This document shows, in pieces, positions 8,001-17,961 of a stretch of DNA of 64,000 bases (within the stretch, counting starts at the first letter, position 1; the number at the start of each line of letters is the position of its first letter). The notes under the pieces were generated by a model. The model was given only the letters and a program-made list of their open reading frames with translations. It was not told where the DNA came from and did no database searches. The DNA lies in the NCBI RefSeq assembly GCF_963677005.1, contig NZ_OY781616.1, forward strand, positions 1,123,501 to 1,187,500. The letters run 5' to 3'. The DNA is from Maridesulfovibrio sp. Lineage in GTDB: Bacteria; Desulfobacterota; Desulfovibrionia; Desulfovibrionales; Desulfovibrionaceae. Position numbers and translations under genes: made by a program.

Positions 8001-9602
8001 ATGAACGGGAGTCTTCGTTGGAAAATTGTCCTGACCCTGCTTGTTGTCGTGTTTGGAGTTGCCTACCTCCTTCCTTCACTGCCTGCGGTTCAGAAATCAG
8101 ATCTGGCTCGCCTTCTGCCTGAGGATAAAATCAGCCTCGGGCTCGACCTCAAGGGTGGAATACACCTCACTCTGGGCGTTGACATGGAAAAGGCCATGGA
8201 AAACAACCTTTCGCGCATGGGCGACGACCTGAGAGCCATTGCCAGGGAGGACAGCATTATCGTCCTCAAACCCAAAGTGATCAGCGGCGAGCGCATTGAA
8301 GCCGTGCTTCTCAAGCAGGATCAGAAAGAAGCTTTTGAAAAACTGGTCAAAAAAAGCTTCAGCAACCTCAATATCATCAGCACATCAGTAAAACCGGACG
8401 GTAAAGTCACTTATATTTTCGCTCCCAGTCCGGAATACAAAAAGTACCTGACCAAACTGACCATGGACCAGGCCATCAAGACGATCCGCAACCGCATCGA
8501 CCAGTTCGGTGTGGCCGAACCGGATATCCGCAAACAGCAGGGCAACAGAATACTGGTTCAGCTGCCCGGCATGCAGGATCCCGAACGGGCCATCAAGATC
8601 ATCGGCAAAACCGCTCACCTTGAGTTCAAGCTCGTTGATACAGATGCCGATCTGGAAAAAGCCCAGAAAGGTATACTTGCTCCCGGACGCGAGCTTACTG
8701 TCATCAGGCACAGAATGCCTGACGGCTCCTACATTGAAAAACCGATTGTCCTCAGAAAGGACGCCATGCTCACCGGTGAATACATCACCGATGCGCAGAC
8801 TCGGTTTGACCAGTTCAACAAACCTTACGTAACCCTGAACTTCAACACCAGAGGCGCAAGGATATTCGAACGGGTAACCGGGGAAAACATCAAGAAACAG
8901 ATGGCTATCGTTCTTGACGGAAAGGTTTATTCCGCTCCGACAATTCAGGATAAAATCGCCGGCGGCAGAGCCTCCATCACCGGCAGCTACTCCACTGACG
9001 AAGCTCACGATCTGGCAATTGTCCTGCGTGCAGGCTCCCTGCCTGCTCCGGTAAAAATCCTTGAGCAGCGCACAGTCGGTCCTTCCCTCGGACAGGAATC
9101 CATCGACAAGGGCATAACCGCCGCCATCGTCGGCAGTATCGCCATTCTCCTGTTCATGCTGGTCTATTACGGATTTGCCGGATTTGTTGCAGACGTTGTG
9201 CTCGTCCTCAACATCCTGCTGATCCTCGCCGGTCTGGCCCTTTTCGGCGCGACACTGACCCTTCCGGGTATCGCCGGTATCATCCTGACCATCGGTATGG
9301 CGGTTGACGCGAACGTAATCATTTTTGAGCGCATTCGTGAAGAACTCAGACGAGGACTGACCGCTAAGGCGGCAATCACCGAAGGATACAACAGGGCTAC
9401 CCTGACCATTCTGGATGCCAACATCACCACCGTGATCGCGGCCATCATCCTTTACCAGTTCGGCACCGGACCTGTTCGCGGTTTTGCGGTTACCCTGACT
9501 CTGGGTATCATAACCTCCATGTTTACCGCCATCTTCGTAAGCCGCATCTTGTTTGATATTTACACCTCCAAGCGTGCAGCAGATGCACCGCTGAGCATTT
9601 AA
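8001..9602 (+). CDS. secD: protein translocase subunit SecD
   Basis: SecD works with SecF in the inner membrane and uses the proton gradient to help pull exported proteins through SecYEG. The 533-residue product has an N-terminal membrane helix (about 8-25), a large periplasmic region starting with the conserved LGLDLKGGIHL, and five more helices at the C-terminus. The conserved GMAVDANVIIFERIREELRRG motif lies in the RND-type membrane part. Length is typical for the short SecD form. The ribosome site GGGAGAGGAG sits directly upstream of ATG 8001. secF starts 11 bases after the stop. Confidence 0.96.
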   Translation: MNGSLRWKIVLTLLVVVFGVAYLLPSLPAVQKSDLARLLPEDKISLGLDLKGGIHLTLGVDMEKAMENNLSRMGDDLRAIAREDSIIVLKPKVISGERIEAVLLKQDQKEAFEKLVKKSFSNLNIISTSVKPDGKVTYIFAPSPEYKKYLTKLTMDQAIKTIRNRIDQFGVAEPDIRKQQGNRILVQLPGMQDPERAIKIIGKTAHLEFKLVDTDADLEKAQKGILAPGRELTVIRHRMPDGSYIEKPIVLRKDAMLTGEYITDAQTRFDQFNKPYVTLNFNTRGARIFERVTGENIKKQMAIVLDGKVYSAPTIQDKIAGGRASITGSYSTDEAHDLAIVLRAGSLPAPVKILEQRTVGPSLGQESIDKGITAAIVGSIAILLFMLVYYGFAGFVADVVLVLNILLILAGLALFGATLTLPGIAGIILTIGMAVDANVIIFERIREELRRGLTAKAAITEGYNRATLTILDANITTVIAAIILYQFGTGPVRGFAVTLTLGIITSMFTAIFVSRILFDIYTSKRAADAPLSI

Positions 9603-9613
9603 GGAGAGTGACA

Positions 9614-10693
9614 ATGGGATTGCAGATAATCAAACCTGATACCAAAATCGATTTTATCGGATTCAGGCGCAAAGCCTTCATTATCTCCGCCGTACTTATA
9701 CTGCTCGGCGTGGTCTCCCTCGTTATGAAAGGCGGCCCGAAATACGGCATCGACTTTGCCGGCGGTATTGTGGTGCAGGTCAAATTCGATAAACAGATCG
9801 ACGTCAAGGAAGTCAAAAGCGCCCTGAAAGGCAGCAACCTCCCCGGACTGGTTGTCCAGAGCTTCGGCCATGCCGATGATCGGGAAATGCTGCTCAGGAC
9901 CTCTTCTTCCGACATAAGTTCCTCAGAAGTACGCAAAAGCATTTCAGACGATTTCACTGCCAACCTAAAAGGGACCGGCTTTGAAATTCAGCGTCTGGAA
10001 ATGGTCGGCCCCAAAGTCGGAGCAGACCTCAGAACAAAAGCCCTTGAAGCCCTGTACTACGCAGTGCTGCTCATTGCCATCTACATCTCCGGCCGTTTCG
10101 AGCACCGCTGGTTTGCAGCGGCAATCATGGCCGCAGCTCTGTTTGGCGGAATCTCCGCGCTGCAACTGCTCGGACTTTCCACCGGAGTTCTTATCTTCGG
10201 CGCTCTGTTCATCACCCTTGGGCTATGCTGGTACTTGAAACTGAATTATGCGCTGGGGGCCATTGTGGCACTCATTCACGACGTATTGATAACAGTCGGT
10301 GTATTCTCAATGTTGGGTAAGGAATTCGACCTGACCATCATTGCGGCACTGCTGACCATTATCGGTTACTCGCTCAACGATACCATTATCGTTTTTGACC
10401 GCATTCGTGAAAACCTCAACGCCAAAATCAGCGACTCTCTTGCTGAAACCATCAACATCAGTGTCAACCAGACTCTGAGCAGAACCATCCTGACTTCCGG
10501 CACCACCCTGCTGGTTGTTGCGGCCCTGTTCGCTCTGGGCGGCGGTGTCATTCACGACTTCGCCCTTGCCCTGCTTGTCGGTGTCGGTGTCGGTACCTAT
10601 TCATCCATCTTTGTAGCCAGCCCGATCCTTCTCGGTTTCGGTGCAGGCAACATCAAGGAAGATGACAGCACTGAAGGCGCCGAAGCAGCTTAA
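9614..10693 (+). CDS. secF: protein translocase subunit SecF
   Basis: SecF is the SecD partner in the inner membrane. I chose ATG 9614 (MGLQIIKPDTKIDFIGFRRK), with AAGGAGAG at 9601-9608, rather than the in-frame GTG at 9608 that lies within the ribosome site. The product is 359 residues with six hydrophobic segments. The SecF signature YGIDFAGGIVVQVKF occurs near residue 40, and the RND-type motif SLNDTIIVFDRIRENL lies near residue 255. A strong terminator follows, closing the yajC-secD-secF transcription unit. Confidence 0.96.
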   Translation: MGLQIIKPDTKIDFIGFRRKAFIISAVLILLGVVSLVMKGGPKYGIDFAGGIVVQVKFDKQIDVKEVKSALKGSNLPGLVVQSFGHADDREMLLRTSSSDISSSEVRKSISDDFTANLKGTGFEIQRLEMVGPKVGADLRTKALEALYYAVLLIAIYISGRFEHRWFAAAIMAAALFGGISALQLLGLSTGVLIFGALFITLGLCWYLKLNYALGAIVALIHDVLITVGVFSMLGKEFDLTIIAALLTIIGYSLNDTIIVFDRIRENLNAKISDSLAETINISVNQTLSRTILTSGTTLLVVAALFALGGGVIHDFALALLVGVGVGTYSSIFVASPILLGFGAGNIKEDDSTEGAEAA

Positions 10694-10715
10694 TAAAATC
10701 TGCCTTGATAATCTG

Positions 10716-10752
10716 AAAGCGGAAACGGTTTCATTACCGTTTCCGCTTTTTT
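10716..10752 (+). terminator. terminator of secDF
   Basis: AAAGCGGAAACGGT (10716-10729) pairs perfectly with ACCGTTTCCGCTTT (10736-10749) across a 6-base loop and continues into T6. This is a strong rho-independent terminator. Confidence 0.9.
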
Positions 10753-10856
10753 GTTATAGTTATTGCCTGAGCTCAGCAAAACTTTCAATGCAAGTGGTGA
10801 CTTTCAATGCAGCCCTCTTCAACTACCAGGGCTGACAGCAGCTGATTTTGTTTCTC

Positions 10857-10876
10857 AAAAGCGCGAAGCGCATCAA
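10857..10876 (+). repeat. fragment of interspersed repeat
   Basis: The 20 bases contain GCGCGAAGCGCATCAA, the end motif also found at 28525-28543 and, inverted, at 43442-43460. It lies between secF and the 3' end of a convergent gene, in non-coding DNA, as do the other copies. Confidence 0.6.
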
Positions 10877-10926
10877 GTCCTGTCTCTTTACGGAGTTAAG
10901 TTAAAAAACATTGTCGGGCATCCCGG

Positions 10927-12897
10927 CTAAACAAAATATGCCCCGTAGACAAGAACCGTCCAGACTACCAGAAATCCGCATAGTGAAGATCTGACATACA
11001 GATTCCCGGTCAGCGGTCTGATTCCGTCCGCCGCAAGAATTCCATAGCAGGGAAGAAGACCGAGGGAGTAACTGCCCTTTGCTGTACTGTAAACCGGCAG
11101 ATTGAGGTACAGGTAGGTTATGGCCGTAAAATAGACCACGATGCAGGCTGTGATAAACATACGGCCGTTAAACACAGACCGGACCGGGGTCCGGAAAGTT
11201 CTGGCAATACCGACAAGAATTAACACAGAAGGAATCAGAGCCAGCAGTGCGGCTGAGGTCATCAGGTCATCATTCCATGGTGGCCTGCTTGCGAACCGGC
11301 TTACGCCGCTGAGGTTGCCGTCCAGCCAGATGGTTGAATACAGCCCGTCCCAGACTCCGTTTACAGTTGAGTATACCGGCTTGAAAACGGAACTGCCGAA
11401 AGTGCAGAAATGTTCCCACACCCGGTAGCCGTGATCCTGCCACCAGCCGATCTCCCTGATTCTGTCCCATCCGCCGATGAAAGGTTTTCCGTAATTCATC
11501 CAGTTACGCAGATAGTACCAGCCGCCGGTAACGGCCGTTACAACAAGTGCGCACCCTGTTCCTGCGAACGGATTGAACCGTGCCGAATGTTGCTCATCCT
11601 CCTCTTCTCCGTGAAGCGCAAGCAGGATAAAAAAGACCATGAGAGGAATAAGCAGCGATGCCGTTGCTTTGCTTAACACCGCACACCCTGCAAAAAATCC
11701 TAGCAGGAGGTACTGCTTTAATCCCCTCCGGTCTTCGCGCAGAACAATTGTCAGGGTCATAAAAATCGCCAGCGCGGAGAAAACCGCCGCAAAAGACTCA
11801 TTGCCCCAGAACTGAGCCATAACGAAATTCATGGGCATGAATCCGCCGATGACTGTAGCTGTAATTCTTGCCAAAGCATCATCTGGGAAGACAAGTTCCG
11901 AACAGCGGTAGGTAATTTCGATCATTATTCCGCCGCAGACAAGCGGTATAAACCGCAACCAGTACAGCGCCGTGGTTGTATCGGTGAAAAACAGCAGAAT
12001 CTTATAAAATATTGCTGAAACAATGTAATACAGGGGCGGCTGGAACATCTGCCAGCCCTCAAGCGGACTGGGAAGTTTCAAGTTTTGCGCAACGTATTCA
12101 ATATATTTGAAGTGCCCGGTGGAATCCATTCCGAGCTTCAAAGGCAGGTCGTGAAAATTGTTGACGGCCATTATGGTCCACAATCCGAGCAGAAGAAAAC
12201 GGATTGCGCCGGGACCGGGTTCAAACTTTCTTACGGATGCCGGTAGACGTTGTTTATCCTTCATCCAGACAAATCCGGCTCCAAGCAGAAACAGCGGGAT
12301 CAGATACGGCAGCAGTTCCAGCAAAGCCAGGTCTGACCGCCTGAATTTATCCCCGATGAAAAGCCGACCAGTTTTGGCCGCATCAACAGCAGGTGTCCAG
12401 ACAAAGTCGTCCCTGCTCGCCTCCCATCCGTCCGGAGTATTCAGATCAGCCATATCAGACCGAACGAGCAACGCCGGATGTGAATCCTCATTTACTACGG
12501 CAATCTTGAGTTCATGCTTTCCAGACGACAGGGATGGCAGCATGATATTCACTGCGTCGCGCCACTTGGTCAGGTCCCCATCAAACTTGCGCAGAGGTCT
12601 TCCGTCCAGCCATATTCCGGCTCCGCGGAATGCCCTGAGAGATATTTGCGGTTCAACCTCCTTATCGAGGGTAAAAAACCGCCGAAACAGCGTCATTTCG
12701 GAACCTTTGCTACGGGCATTCAGCCGGAACGGTTCATCAATTTTTATCCAACTCGCCCCGCCGTCAGCCGCAAGATATGTATTCTCGGGGCTGCGCATAG
12801 AACTTCGGACAGCAACGATGACGGCTCCCGCGAACAAAACAATTGCCAGCAACAGAATTACCGGCACAGCATGATTTCTGATTGATCCATATCCCAT
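10927..12897 (-). CDS. GT-C superfamily membrane glycosyltransferase, putative
   Basis: A 656-residue polytopic membrane protein. I prefer ATG 12897 (MGYGSIRNHAVPV) because GGAG lies 8 bases upstream; ATG 12909 contains that site. The N-terminus has one helix, then an extracytoplasmic domain of about 170 residues, and then roughly ten further hydrophobic segments. The segment GMDSTGHFKYIEYVA followed by WQMFQPPLYYIVSAI matches the pattern of lipid-linked-sugar-dependent GT-C transferases (GT39/ArnT-like): an acidic residue in the first loop and a PPLYY motif. It probably moves a sugar from a polyprenyl carrier to a lipid or protein on the outer face. Donor and acceptor cannot be read from sequence. 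It stands alone, 324 bases downstream of cbiB. Confidence 0.65.
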   Translation of the reverse strand: MGYGSIRNHAVPVILLLAIVLFAGAVIVAVRSSMRSPENTYLAADGGASWIKIDEPFRLNARSKGSEMTLFRRFFTLDKEVEPQISLRAFRGAGIWLDGRPLRKFDGDLTKWRDAVNIMLPSLSSGKHELKIAVVNEDSHPALLVRSDMADLNTPDGWEASRDDFVWTPAVDAAKTGRLFIGDKFRRSDLALLELLPYLIPLFLLGAGFVWMKDKQRLPASVRKFEPGPGAIRFLLLGLWTIMAVNNFHDLPLKLGMDSTGHFKYIEYVAQNLKLPSPLEGWQMFQPPLYYIVSAIFYKILLFFTDTTTALYWLRFIPLVCGGIMIEITYRCSELVFPDDALARITATVIGGFMPMNFVMAQFWGNESFAAVFSALAIFMTLTIVLREDRRGLKQYLLLGFFAGCAVLSKATASLLIPLMVFFILLALHGEEEDEQHSARFNPFAGTGCALVVTAVTGGWYYLRNWMNYGKPFIGGWDRIREIGWWQDHGYRVWEHFCTFGSSVFKPVYSTVNGVWDGLYSTIWLDGNLSGVSRFASRPPWNDDLMTSAALLALIPSVLILVGIARTFRTPVRSVFNGRMFITACIVVYFTAITYLYLNLPVYSTAKGSYSLGLLPCYGILAADGIRPLTGNLYVRSSLCGFLVVWTVLVYGAYFV

Positions 12898-12909
12898 CTG
12901 AAGCTCCAT

Positions 12910-13137
12910 AGAATTAATTCATATAGAATCCGTATACGTAAACGCCAGATTTGAACAGCTTTCGGGCCATGGCTGCATGATTTCCCTTTCCGCTGGCTGG
13001 CAGCCATCATACAAACGGAGCTTAACTGATCCGGGCAGATTAATCTGCGTGCCCCCCCCCACAAGACTCGTTTGTCGAACGCATGCCCTGCCGATTTTCC
13101 TGCCCGGATATCAACCGGGATTGCCGGTTCATTGCGT
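12910..13137. other. intergenic region with C9 tract
   Basis: No gene is supported between the glycosyltransferase start and the cbiB terminator. A run of nine C residues lies at 13052-13060. It is not inside or close to a recognisable promoter. Open frames across it on either strand lack ribosome sites. Confidence 0.5.
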
Positions 13138-13175
13138 ACAAAAAAACCGGAACCGGGAATTACCCGGCTCCGGTT
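13138..13175 (-). terminator. terminator of cbiB
   Basis: On the minus strand, AACCGGAGCCGGG pairs with CCCGGTTCCGGTT (one mismatch) around a 5-base loop and is followed by a T7 run. It lies 47 bases after the cbiB stop. Confidence 0.85.
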
Positions 13176-13221
13176 CATATATCCGGAATCTGATCCGCAG
13201 ATCAGAATTATTCATCGAGAA

Positions 13222-14181
13222 TTAATGCACAACCTGTGAAGCCCAGACCATTACAAAGTAAATGTCGAGCAATATGGCTGCGAGTATGGAAGAAGTCATG
13301 ACCAGTGCGCCCAGTCTTTTAAGCTTGAGAGAAGACCAGTCGCCGGTTTCAGGGCCGATAACGGGCTTTTCCTTTTCCTCTCCGAAATAGACTGCCTTGC
13401 CGCCCATGGGAGCGCCGAGCAGCCATGCTGCAGTAGCCATAGGCCATCCTGCATTAGGACTTTCGGTCTTGTTGGCATCAGTGATGAGGTTGGCGTATGC
13501 GGACTGCCAGTCGAGTTTCATCAGGCGTCCGGCAGCAAGCATCATCAAGCCGGTGATGCGTGCGGGAATGAAGGCCAGCACATCGTCAACTTTGGCAGCA
13601 AAATATCCGAATTCCTTGAATTCTTCATTTTTGTATCCCCACATGGAATCCATGGTCGATACAGTCTTGTAAACCCACATGCCGGCAGGTCCGGTTACAA
13701 CGAGATAGAAAAACGGAGCCACAAAACCGTCATTGAGATTTTCGCTGGTGGTTTCAGCCAGAGCCTTGCGGAGACCGGCTTCATCCAGTTCAGAAACATC
13801 CCGGCTGACGAGTCCTGCAATAGCTGCGCGAGCCTGCTCTATTTTGCCGCTGTCAAGCAGAGCGGCGGCATTCTTGTGCTCACTGAGCAGGGAGCCGAGA
13901 GCAAGACCTGCATACGCAAGATAAAGTCCTACAAGCACTCCGATGAAAGGAATGGCCAGGAAAACCTTGAGCACGCCCCAGATGATGACGGCAAAACCGA
14001 AAACACCGACTCCGCCCATGATCTTATTGGCTTTACCGATGGATTTTACCCAGTTCCTGTACTTGTCGAGAACCTTGCCGATATAGCAGACCGGATGCGG
14101 AAACCATTTGGGATCCCCAAGAAAGAGATCCAGGACAAGGGCGACAATAGGAAGAAGAAACAACACTGTAGAATTGTCCAT
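13222..14181 (-). CDS. cbiB: adenosylcobinamide-phosphate synthase
   Basis: CbiB/CobD is an inner-membrane enzyme that attaches the aminopropanol arm to adenosylcobyric acid in cobalamin synthesis. The 319-residue product opens with the family signature LDLFLGDPKWFPHPVCYIG (residues 18-36), and has several hydrophobic segments and the conserved FVAPFFYLVVTGPAGMW-like stretch near the middle. Length is normal. It follows rpoD on the same strand but a strong terminator separates them, so it has its own promoter. I looked for a B12 riboswitch in the 200 bases upstream and did not see the conserved B12 box. No other cobalamin gene is present in the window. Confidence 0.9.
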   Translation of the reverse strand: MDNSTVLFLLPIVALVLDLFLGDPKWFPHPVCYIGKVLDKYRNWVKSIGKANKIMGGVGVFGFAVIIWGVLKVFLAIPFIGVLVGLYLAYAGLALGSLLSEHKNAAALLDSGKIEQARAAIAGLVSRDVSELDEAGLRKALAETTSENLNDGFVAPFFYLVVTGPAGMWVYKTVSTMDSMWGYKNEEFKEFGYFAAKVDDVLAFIPARITGLMMLAAGRLMKLDWQSAYANLITDANKTESPNAGWPMATAAWLLGAPMGGKAVYFGEEKEKPVIGPETGDWSSLKLKRLGALVMTSSILAAILLDIYFVMVWASQVVH

Positions 14182-14335
14182 TGAACTTATATCCTCAAAT
14201 CTTAAATCGTTTCAATCAGAGAGACCCGGCTCCCCGACACACACGGACGGCAAAAGGGGTAACAAATCCTTGAAGCATAATAATTGTCCCCGGTATCCGG
14301 AAATTCCCACACTCCGGAACCAGCCGTCACTCCAC

Positions 14336-14374
14336 CATAAAAAAAGCGGTGCGGAAAACAATTCCGCACCGCTT
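14336..14374 (-). terminator. terminator of rpoD operon
   Basis: On the minus strand, AAGCGGTGCGGAA pairs with TTCCGCACCGCTT around a 5-base loop and is followed by a T7 run. It lies a few bases after the rpoD stop. Confidence 0.9.
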
Positions 14375-14380
14375 AAACTA

Positions 14381-16147
14381 CTAATTTTCGTAATAGGAGC
14401 GCAACAGGGCACTGCGAACAGGATGCCGCAGCTTTCTAAGAGCCTTGGCTTCAATCTGCCTGATGCGTTCGCGGGTTACGTTGAAAAGCTTGCCCACTTC
14501 CTCAAGGGTATGGTCGGACTTTTCACCGATGCCGAATCTCTTGCGCAGGACCTGTTCCTCGCGCGGGGTGAGATCGGAAAGAACCGTTGCAATCTGCTCA
14601 CCAAGTTTGGTGCTGACCACTTCCTCGGCCGGTGCAGTTGCTTTCTTATCTTCGATAAAATCGCCGAGACTCGAATCCTCTTCATCCCCGATGGGGGTTT
14701 CAAGGGAAATGGGTTCCTTGGCAATCTTGAGAACTTTTTTAACCTTCTCAAGCGGATAATCCATTCTCTCCGCAATTTCTTCCGGGGAAGGATCACGGCC
14801 GAGTTCCTGCACAAGATAGCGGGAAGTACGGATCAGCTTGTTTATGGTCTCGATCATATGGACCGGGATACGGATTGTCCGGGCCTGGTCCGCAATAGCA
14901 CGGGTAATGGCCTGACGAATCCACCAGGTTGCGTAGGTGGAGAACTTGTATCCGCGCTGGTACTCGAACTTGTCCACCGCCTTCATCAGGCCGATGTTGC
15001 CTTCCTGAATCAGGTCGAGGAACTGCAGCCCGCGGTTGGTGTATTTCTTGGCAATGGAGACAACAAGCCTCAGGTTGGCACGGATAAGTTCCTGCTTGGC
15101 CTGCATTGCGCTGTTGTTACCGTGCTTGATCCTCCAGAGAACTTCTTCGAGATCATGAACATTATGACAGCATTTTTCCTGCAGCCGGACCAGAATTTCC
15201 ATTTTACCGGAGATCATTTCCTTGAAGGAAAAAAGCTCGTCAACAGTCATGCTCAGTTCATCGGCAGCCACAACCGGGTTGATATCGCGGTCGTCAATGC
15301 GTTTGAACAGTTCACGAATTTCCTGTTGTGTCTTCCCGGTGGAAAGGATATATGCGGAAAGGTCGCGCTGGCAGTTATGCATCTGGCGAACGTAATCTCC
15401 GACGGTTTCAATGATCTGGTCTATGAGCGTCTTCTCGATCTTGATATCGCGCAGCCGGTCTACAATTTCCTGCTTGAACACGATAATCTCATTCTGTTCC
15501 TTGGTAACTTTCTTATCCAGACGGGCACAGTAATCGAGCTTGCTGTATATCTTTTTCTTCTTGGTATAAATCTTCTTGACTTCGTCCAGCAGAAATATGA
15601 CCCGCTGACGCTGGTTCATCTCGTCTTCGCTGGGATCGTCTTCTTCGATGGTCTTTACAACATCCTTGAGCTTGATTTTGGATTCATCAAGTTCTTCGCC
15701 GACGCTGATGAGTTCCTCAATGGCTACCGGAATCTCCACAAGAGCGTAGAGAACTTCCATTTCGCCGTTTTCTATCTTCTTGGCGATAACGACTTCGCCC
15801 TCCCTGTCCAGGAGGCCTACAGCACCCATTTCACGCAGATACATACGGACGGGGTCGGTGCTGCGGGATACGTAGTCCACGCTTTCTTCTTCGCTTTCGG
15901 TGAGATCGAGTTCGTCGTCTTCAACCTCTACTTCAACATTGCCTTCCAGAAAGCTGTCGCCTTCTTCCGGGGTGTTGACGATTGCGATGTTCAGCTGATC
16001 AAAAATCTTGATGACATCATCAAGCTGTTCGGACTTTGTAAACTCGGCCGGCAGTGCCTTGCTGAGTTGTTCAAAGGTAAGAAACCCCTGTTTCTTTCCT
16101 TCGGAGATCAGGGTCTTGATAGCCTGAATATCCTTAATGTTGCTCAT
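14381..16147 (-). CDS. rpoD: primary sigma factor RpoD (sigma-70)
   Basis: This is the housekeeping sigma factor that directs RNA polymerase to -10/-35 promoters. I chose the second of two adjacent ATGs (16147, [11 protein letters not shown]), which sits better after GGAGGG; the product is 588 residues. Region 1.2 is near [21 protein letters not shown], region 2 contains the near-invariant [14 protein letters not shown], and region 4 ends in [20 protein letters not shown]. The N-terminal region 1.1 and an acidic stretch ([18 protein letters not shown]) are present. The start overlaps the dnaG stop by 14 bases, indicating translational coupling. It is the last gene of the rpsU-yqeY-mutS2-dnaG-rpoD cluster and is followed by a strong terminator. 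Confidence 0.97.
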   Translation of the reverse strand: MSNIKDIQAIKTLISEGKKQGFLTFEQLSKALPAEFTKSEQLDDVIKIFDQLNIAIVNTPEEGDSFLEGNVEVEVEDDELDLTESEEESVDYVSRSTDPVRMYLREMGAVGLLDREGEVVIAKKIENGEMEVLYALVEIPVAIEELISVGEELDESKIKLKDVVKTIEEDDPSEDEMNQRQRVIFLLDEVKKIYTKKKKIYSKLDYCARLDKKVTKEQNEIIVFKQEIVDRLRDIKIEKTLIDQIIETVGDYVRQMHNCQRDLSAYILSTGKTQQEIRELFKRIDDRDINPVVAADELSMTVDELFSFKEMISGKMEILVRLQEKCCHNVHDLEEVLWRIKHGNNSAMQAKQELIRANLRLVVSIAKKYTNRGLQFLDLIQEGNIGLMKAVDKFEYQRGYKFSTYATWWIRQAITRAIADQARTIRIPVHMIETINKLIRTSRYLVQELGRDPSPEEIAERMDYPLEKVKKVLKIAKEPISLETPIGDEEDSSLGDFIEDKKATAPAEEVVSTKLGEQIATVLSDLTPREEQVLRKRFGIGEKSDHTLEEVGKLFNVTRERIRQIEAKALRKLRHPVRSALLRSYYEN

Positions 16148-17864
16148 CATCCCTCCATACAGAGTCGTTCAGGACTTTGAGATATGCGCTTACACGGTTC
16201 ATATCGCCTTCCGCCTGAGCACGGCGAAGGGCGTTTGTAAGTTGTTTACGGCCCTGTTCGTATCTTTTACGGGCTATAATCTTACAGACATGCCGCCATT
16301 CTTCAGCCAGTTCTTCTTCGGAAAAAGATTCCTCGGACCTGCATCCGATATAGAACTGTTTTTCGGAATCATCGAGAAGAGGAATTATATCCTGCCCGCT
16401 GTGAGCCGAAATTTTAGACCACAGTTTTTTGCCCCAGTGCGAGTTCAGGACCTGTGAAATTCCTCTTTCCGAAAGCTCTTCGACATATTCCGGGTGCTTT
16501 ACCGCATACCTCAAAAAATATTTATCATCTTTAGCCTGTGTGCCTACCGGCGGTGCAGTGACGGGTCTTTGTTCCACCCTGCGCTGCTCAACCGCTGAAT
16601 TAAGCGCACCTGAAAAAACATTTCGCAGTTCCGCTTCCGCAATGCCCAGGCCGGATGAGACCTTGGGCAGATAGAAAGCCCGTAACGAAGCGCTGGACAT
16701 TTTCTTTAAAAAGCCCTGCGCCCAGTCCATTACTTCACGCGGGGAATACCCTTTTTGAAGAGTAGCCAGAGAAAAATCCAGCCCGTCCCGCGCTTCATCC
16801 ATAAATACCTGAAAACCTTCGGCCCCGCGAGACTGAAGGATACTGTCCACATCCTCCCCGTCGGGAAGAAGTATCACACCGCAGGAAACTCCCTGCGTGA
16901 GAATCATTTCTGCGCTGCGCAAGGCAGCCTTGAGTCCGGCGGAATCCCCGTCAAAGACGAGGTCTATTCTGGAACAGAATCCACCGAGACGCCGGACCTG
17001 ATCCTGAGTCAGGGCCGTCCCCAGCACGCCGCACGAATTCGTATATCCGAACTGGTGCAGTGAAAGAACATCCATATACCCTTCCGTAAGCAGAGCCCGC
17101 TTGGTGCGGGATATGGAATTACGGGCGGCCCAGAGCCCGTAGAGATGATCGCCCTTTTTATAAATGGGCGTATCACTGCTGTTTAAATACTTTGGTTCTC
17201 CTTCTGTAATTACTCTTCCGCCAAAGGCAATAACCCTTCCGGATAAATTTTTAATCGGAAATATCAGCCTGGAACGAAAACGGTCATATGTCCGCCCCGA
17301 AGCGTTGCTGGACAACAGACCTGATTTAACGCCCTGATCTGCTGTATACCCCTTTGAAACAAGAAATTTTTCCAGCCCCTGCCAGTCTTCGGAACTGCAT
17401 CCGAGACCGAACGCATCTATTACGGACGGCTGAATCCCCCTGCGCTCAAGATACTGCCTTGCCGTTCTTCCTTCCGGGCGCTTGAGCATGCGGGAAAAAT
17501 AATTCGCGGCCTGCTCATGCATCTCCATGAAGATTTTGCGATCGGCACTTCTTTTGGCCGCCTGCGGATCAACTTTGCCGGGAGTCAGTTCAACTCCGGC
17601 TTCAGCCGCAAGCTGCTCCAGTGCGTCCTTGAACTCCAGACCGTTTATCCGGGCATAAAAATCAAAAATATCCCCCGAGGCCTGGCATCCGAAGCAATAA
17701 AAAAAACCTTCATCACTGTTCACGCTGAACGAAGCGGTCTTCTCGTTATGAAAAGGACAGAGCCCCATCCACCTGCCCGAAACCGGCTTCAGTTCCACAT
17801 ACCTGCGGACAATATCGGCAATATCGAGACGATCCTTGATGGCCTGTATGGCATCCCGGTCCAA
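16134..17864 (-). CDS. dnaG: DNA primase
   Basis: DnaG makes RNA primers at the replication fork. The 576-residue protein starts with TTG (17864), supported by GGAGGATTC just upstream. The CHC2 zinc finger is visible (CPFHNEK, then FYCFGCQ, about residues 36-59), followed by the catalytic core with [18 protein letters not shown]. The TOPRIM domain has the catalytic Glu in [16 protein letters not shown] and the [10 protein letters not shown] acidic motif. The C-terminal helicase-binding part is present. It overlaps rpoD and belongs to the macromolecular-synthesis cluster. About 97 bases separate it from mutS2. Confidence 0.96.
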   Translation of the reverse strand: MDRDAIQAIKDRLDIADIVRRYVELKPVSGRWMGLCPFHNEKTASFSVNSDEGFFYCFGCQASGDIFDFYARINGLEFKDALEQLAAEAGVELTPGKVDPQAAKRSADRKIFMEMHEQAANYFSRMLKRPEGRTARQYLERRGIQPSVIDAFGLGCSSEDWQGLEKFLVSKGYTADQGVKSGLLSSNASGRTYDRFRSRLIFPIKNLSGRVIAFGGRVITEGEPKYLNSSDTPIYKKGDHLYGLWAARNSISRTKRALLTEGYMDVLSLHQFGYTNSCGVLGTALTQDQVRRLGGFCSRIDLVFDGDSAGLKAALRSAEMILTQGVSCGVILLPDGEDVDSILQSRGAEGFQVFMDEARDGLDFSLATLQKGYSPREVMDWAQGFLKKMSSASLRAFYLPKVSSGLGIAEAELRNVFSGALNSAVEQRRVEQRPVTAPPVGTQAKDDKYFLRYAVKHPEYVEELSERGISQVLNSHWGKKLWSKISAHSGQDIIPLLDDSEKQFYIGCRSEESFSEEELAEEWRHVCKIIARKRYEQGRKQLTNALRRAQAEGDMNRVSAYLKVLNDSVWRDDEQH

Positions 17865-17961
17865 AGAATCCTCCGTAAAATCAGCGAAACAATCGGAACC
17901 ATTCGGAATATTGCATAATCATCAACCGACTCCTAGATAGCACGGCATCAGATAATTTGCA

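Noticed and set aside
10781..10811. Two copies of ACTTTCAATGCA, 19 bases apart, after secF
   Set aside because: Only a 12-base direct repeat with no attached gene or hairpin; too short to call an attachment site or target duplication.
14182..14335. Cobalamin riboswitch upstream of cbiB
   Set aside because: No B12-box-like conserved core was found in the leader.
14108..16180. 690-codon open frame on the plus strand opposite rpoD
   Set aside because: It is the complement of the well-supported rpoD gene, has no ribosome site and its translation matches no family; codon bias in GC-rich third positions explains it.
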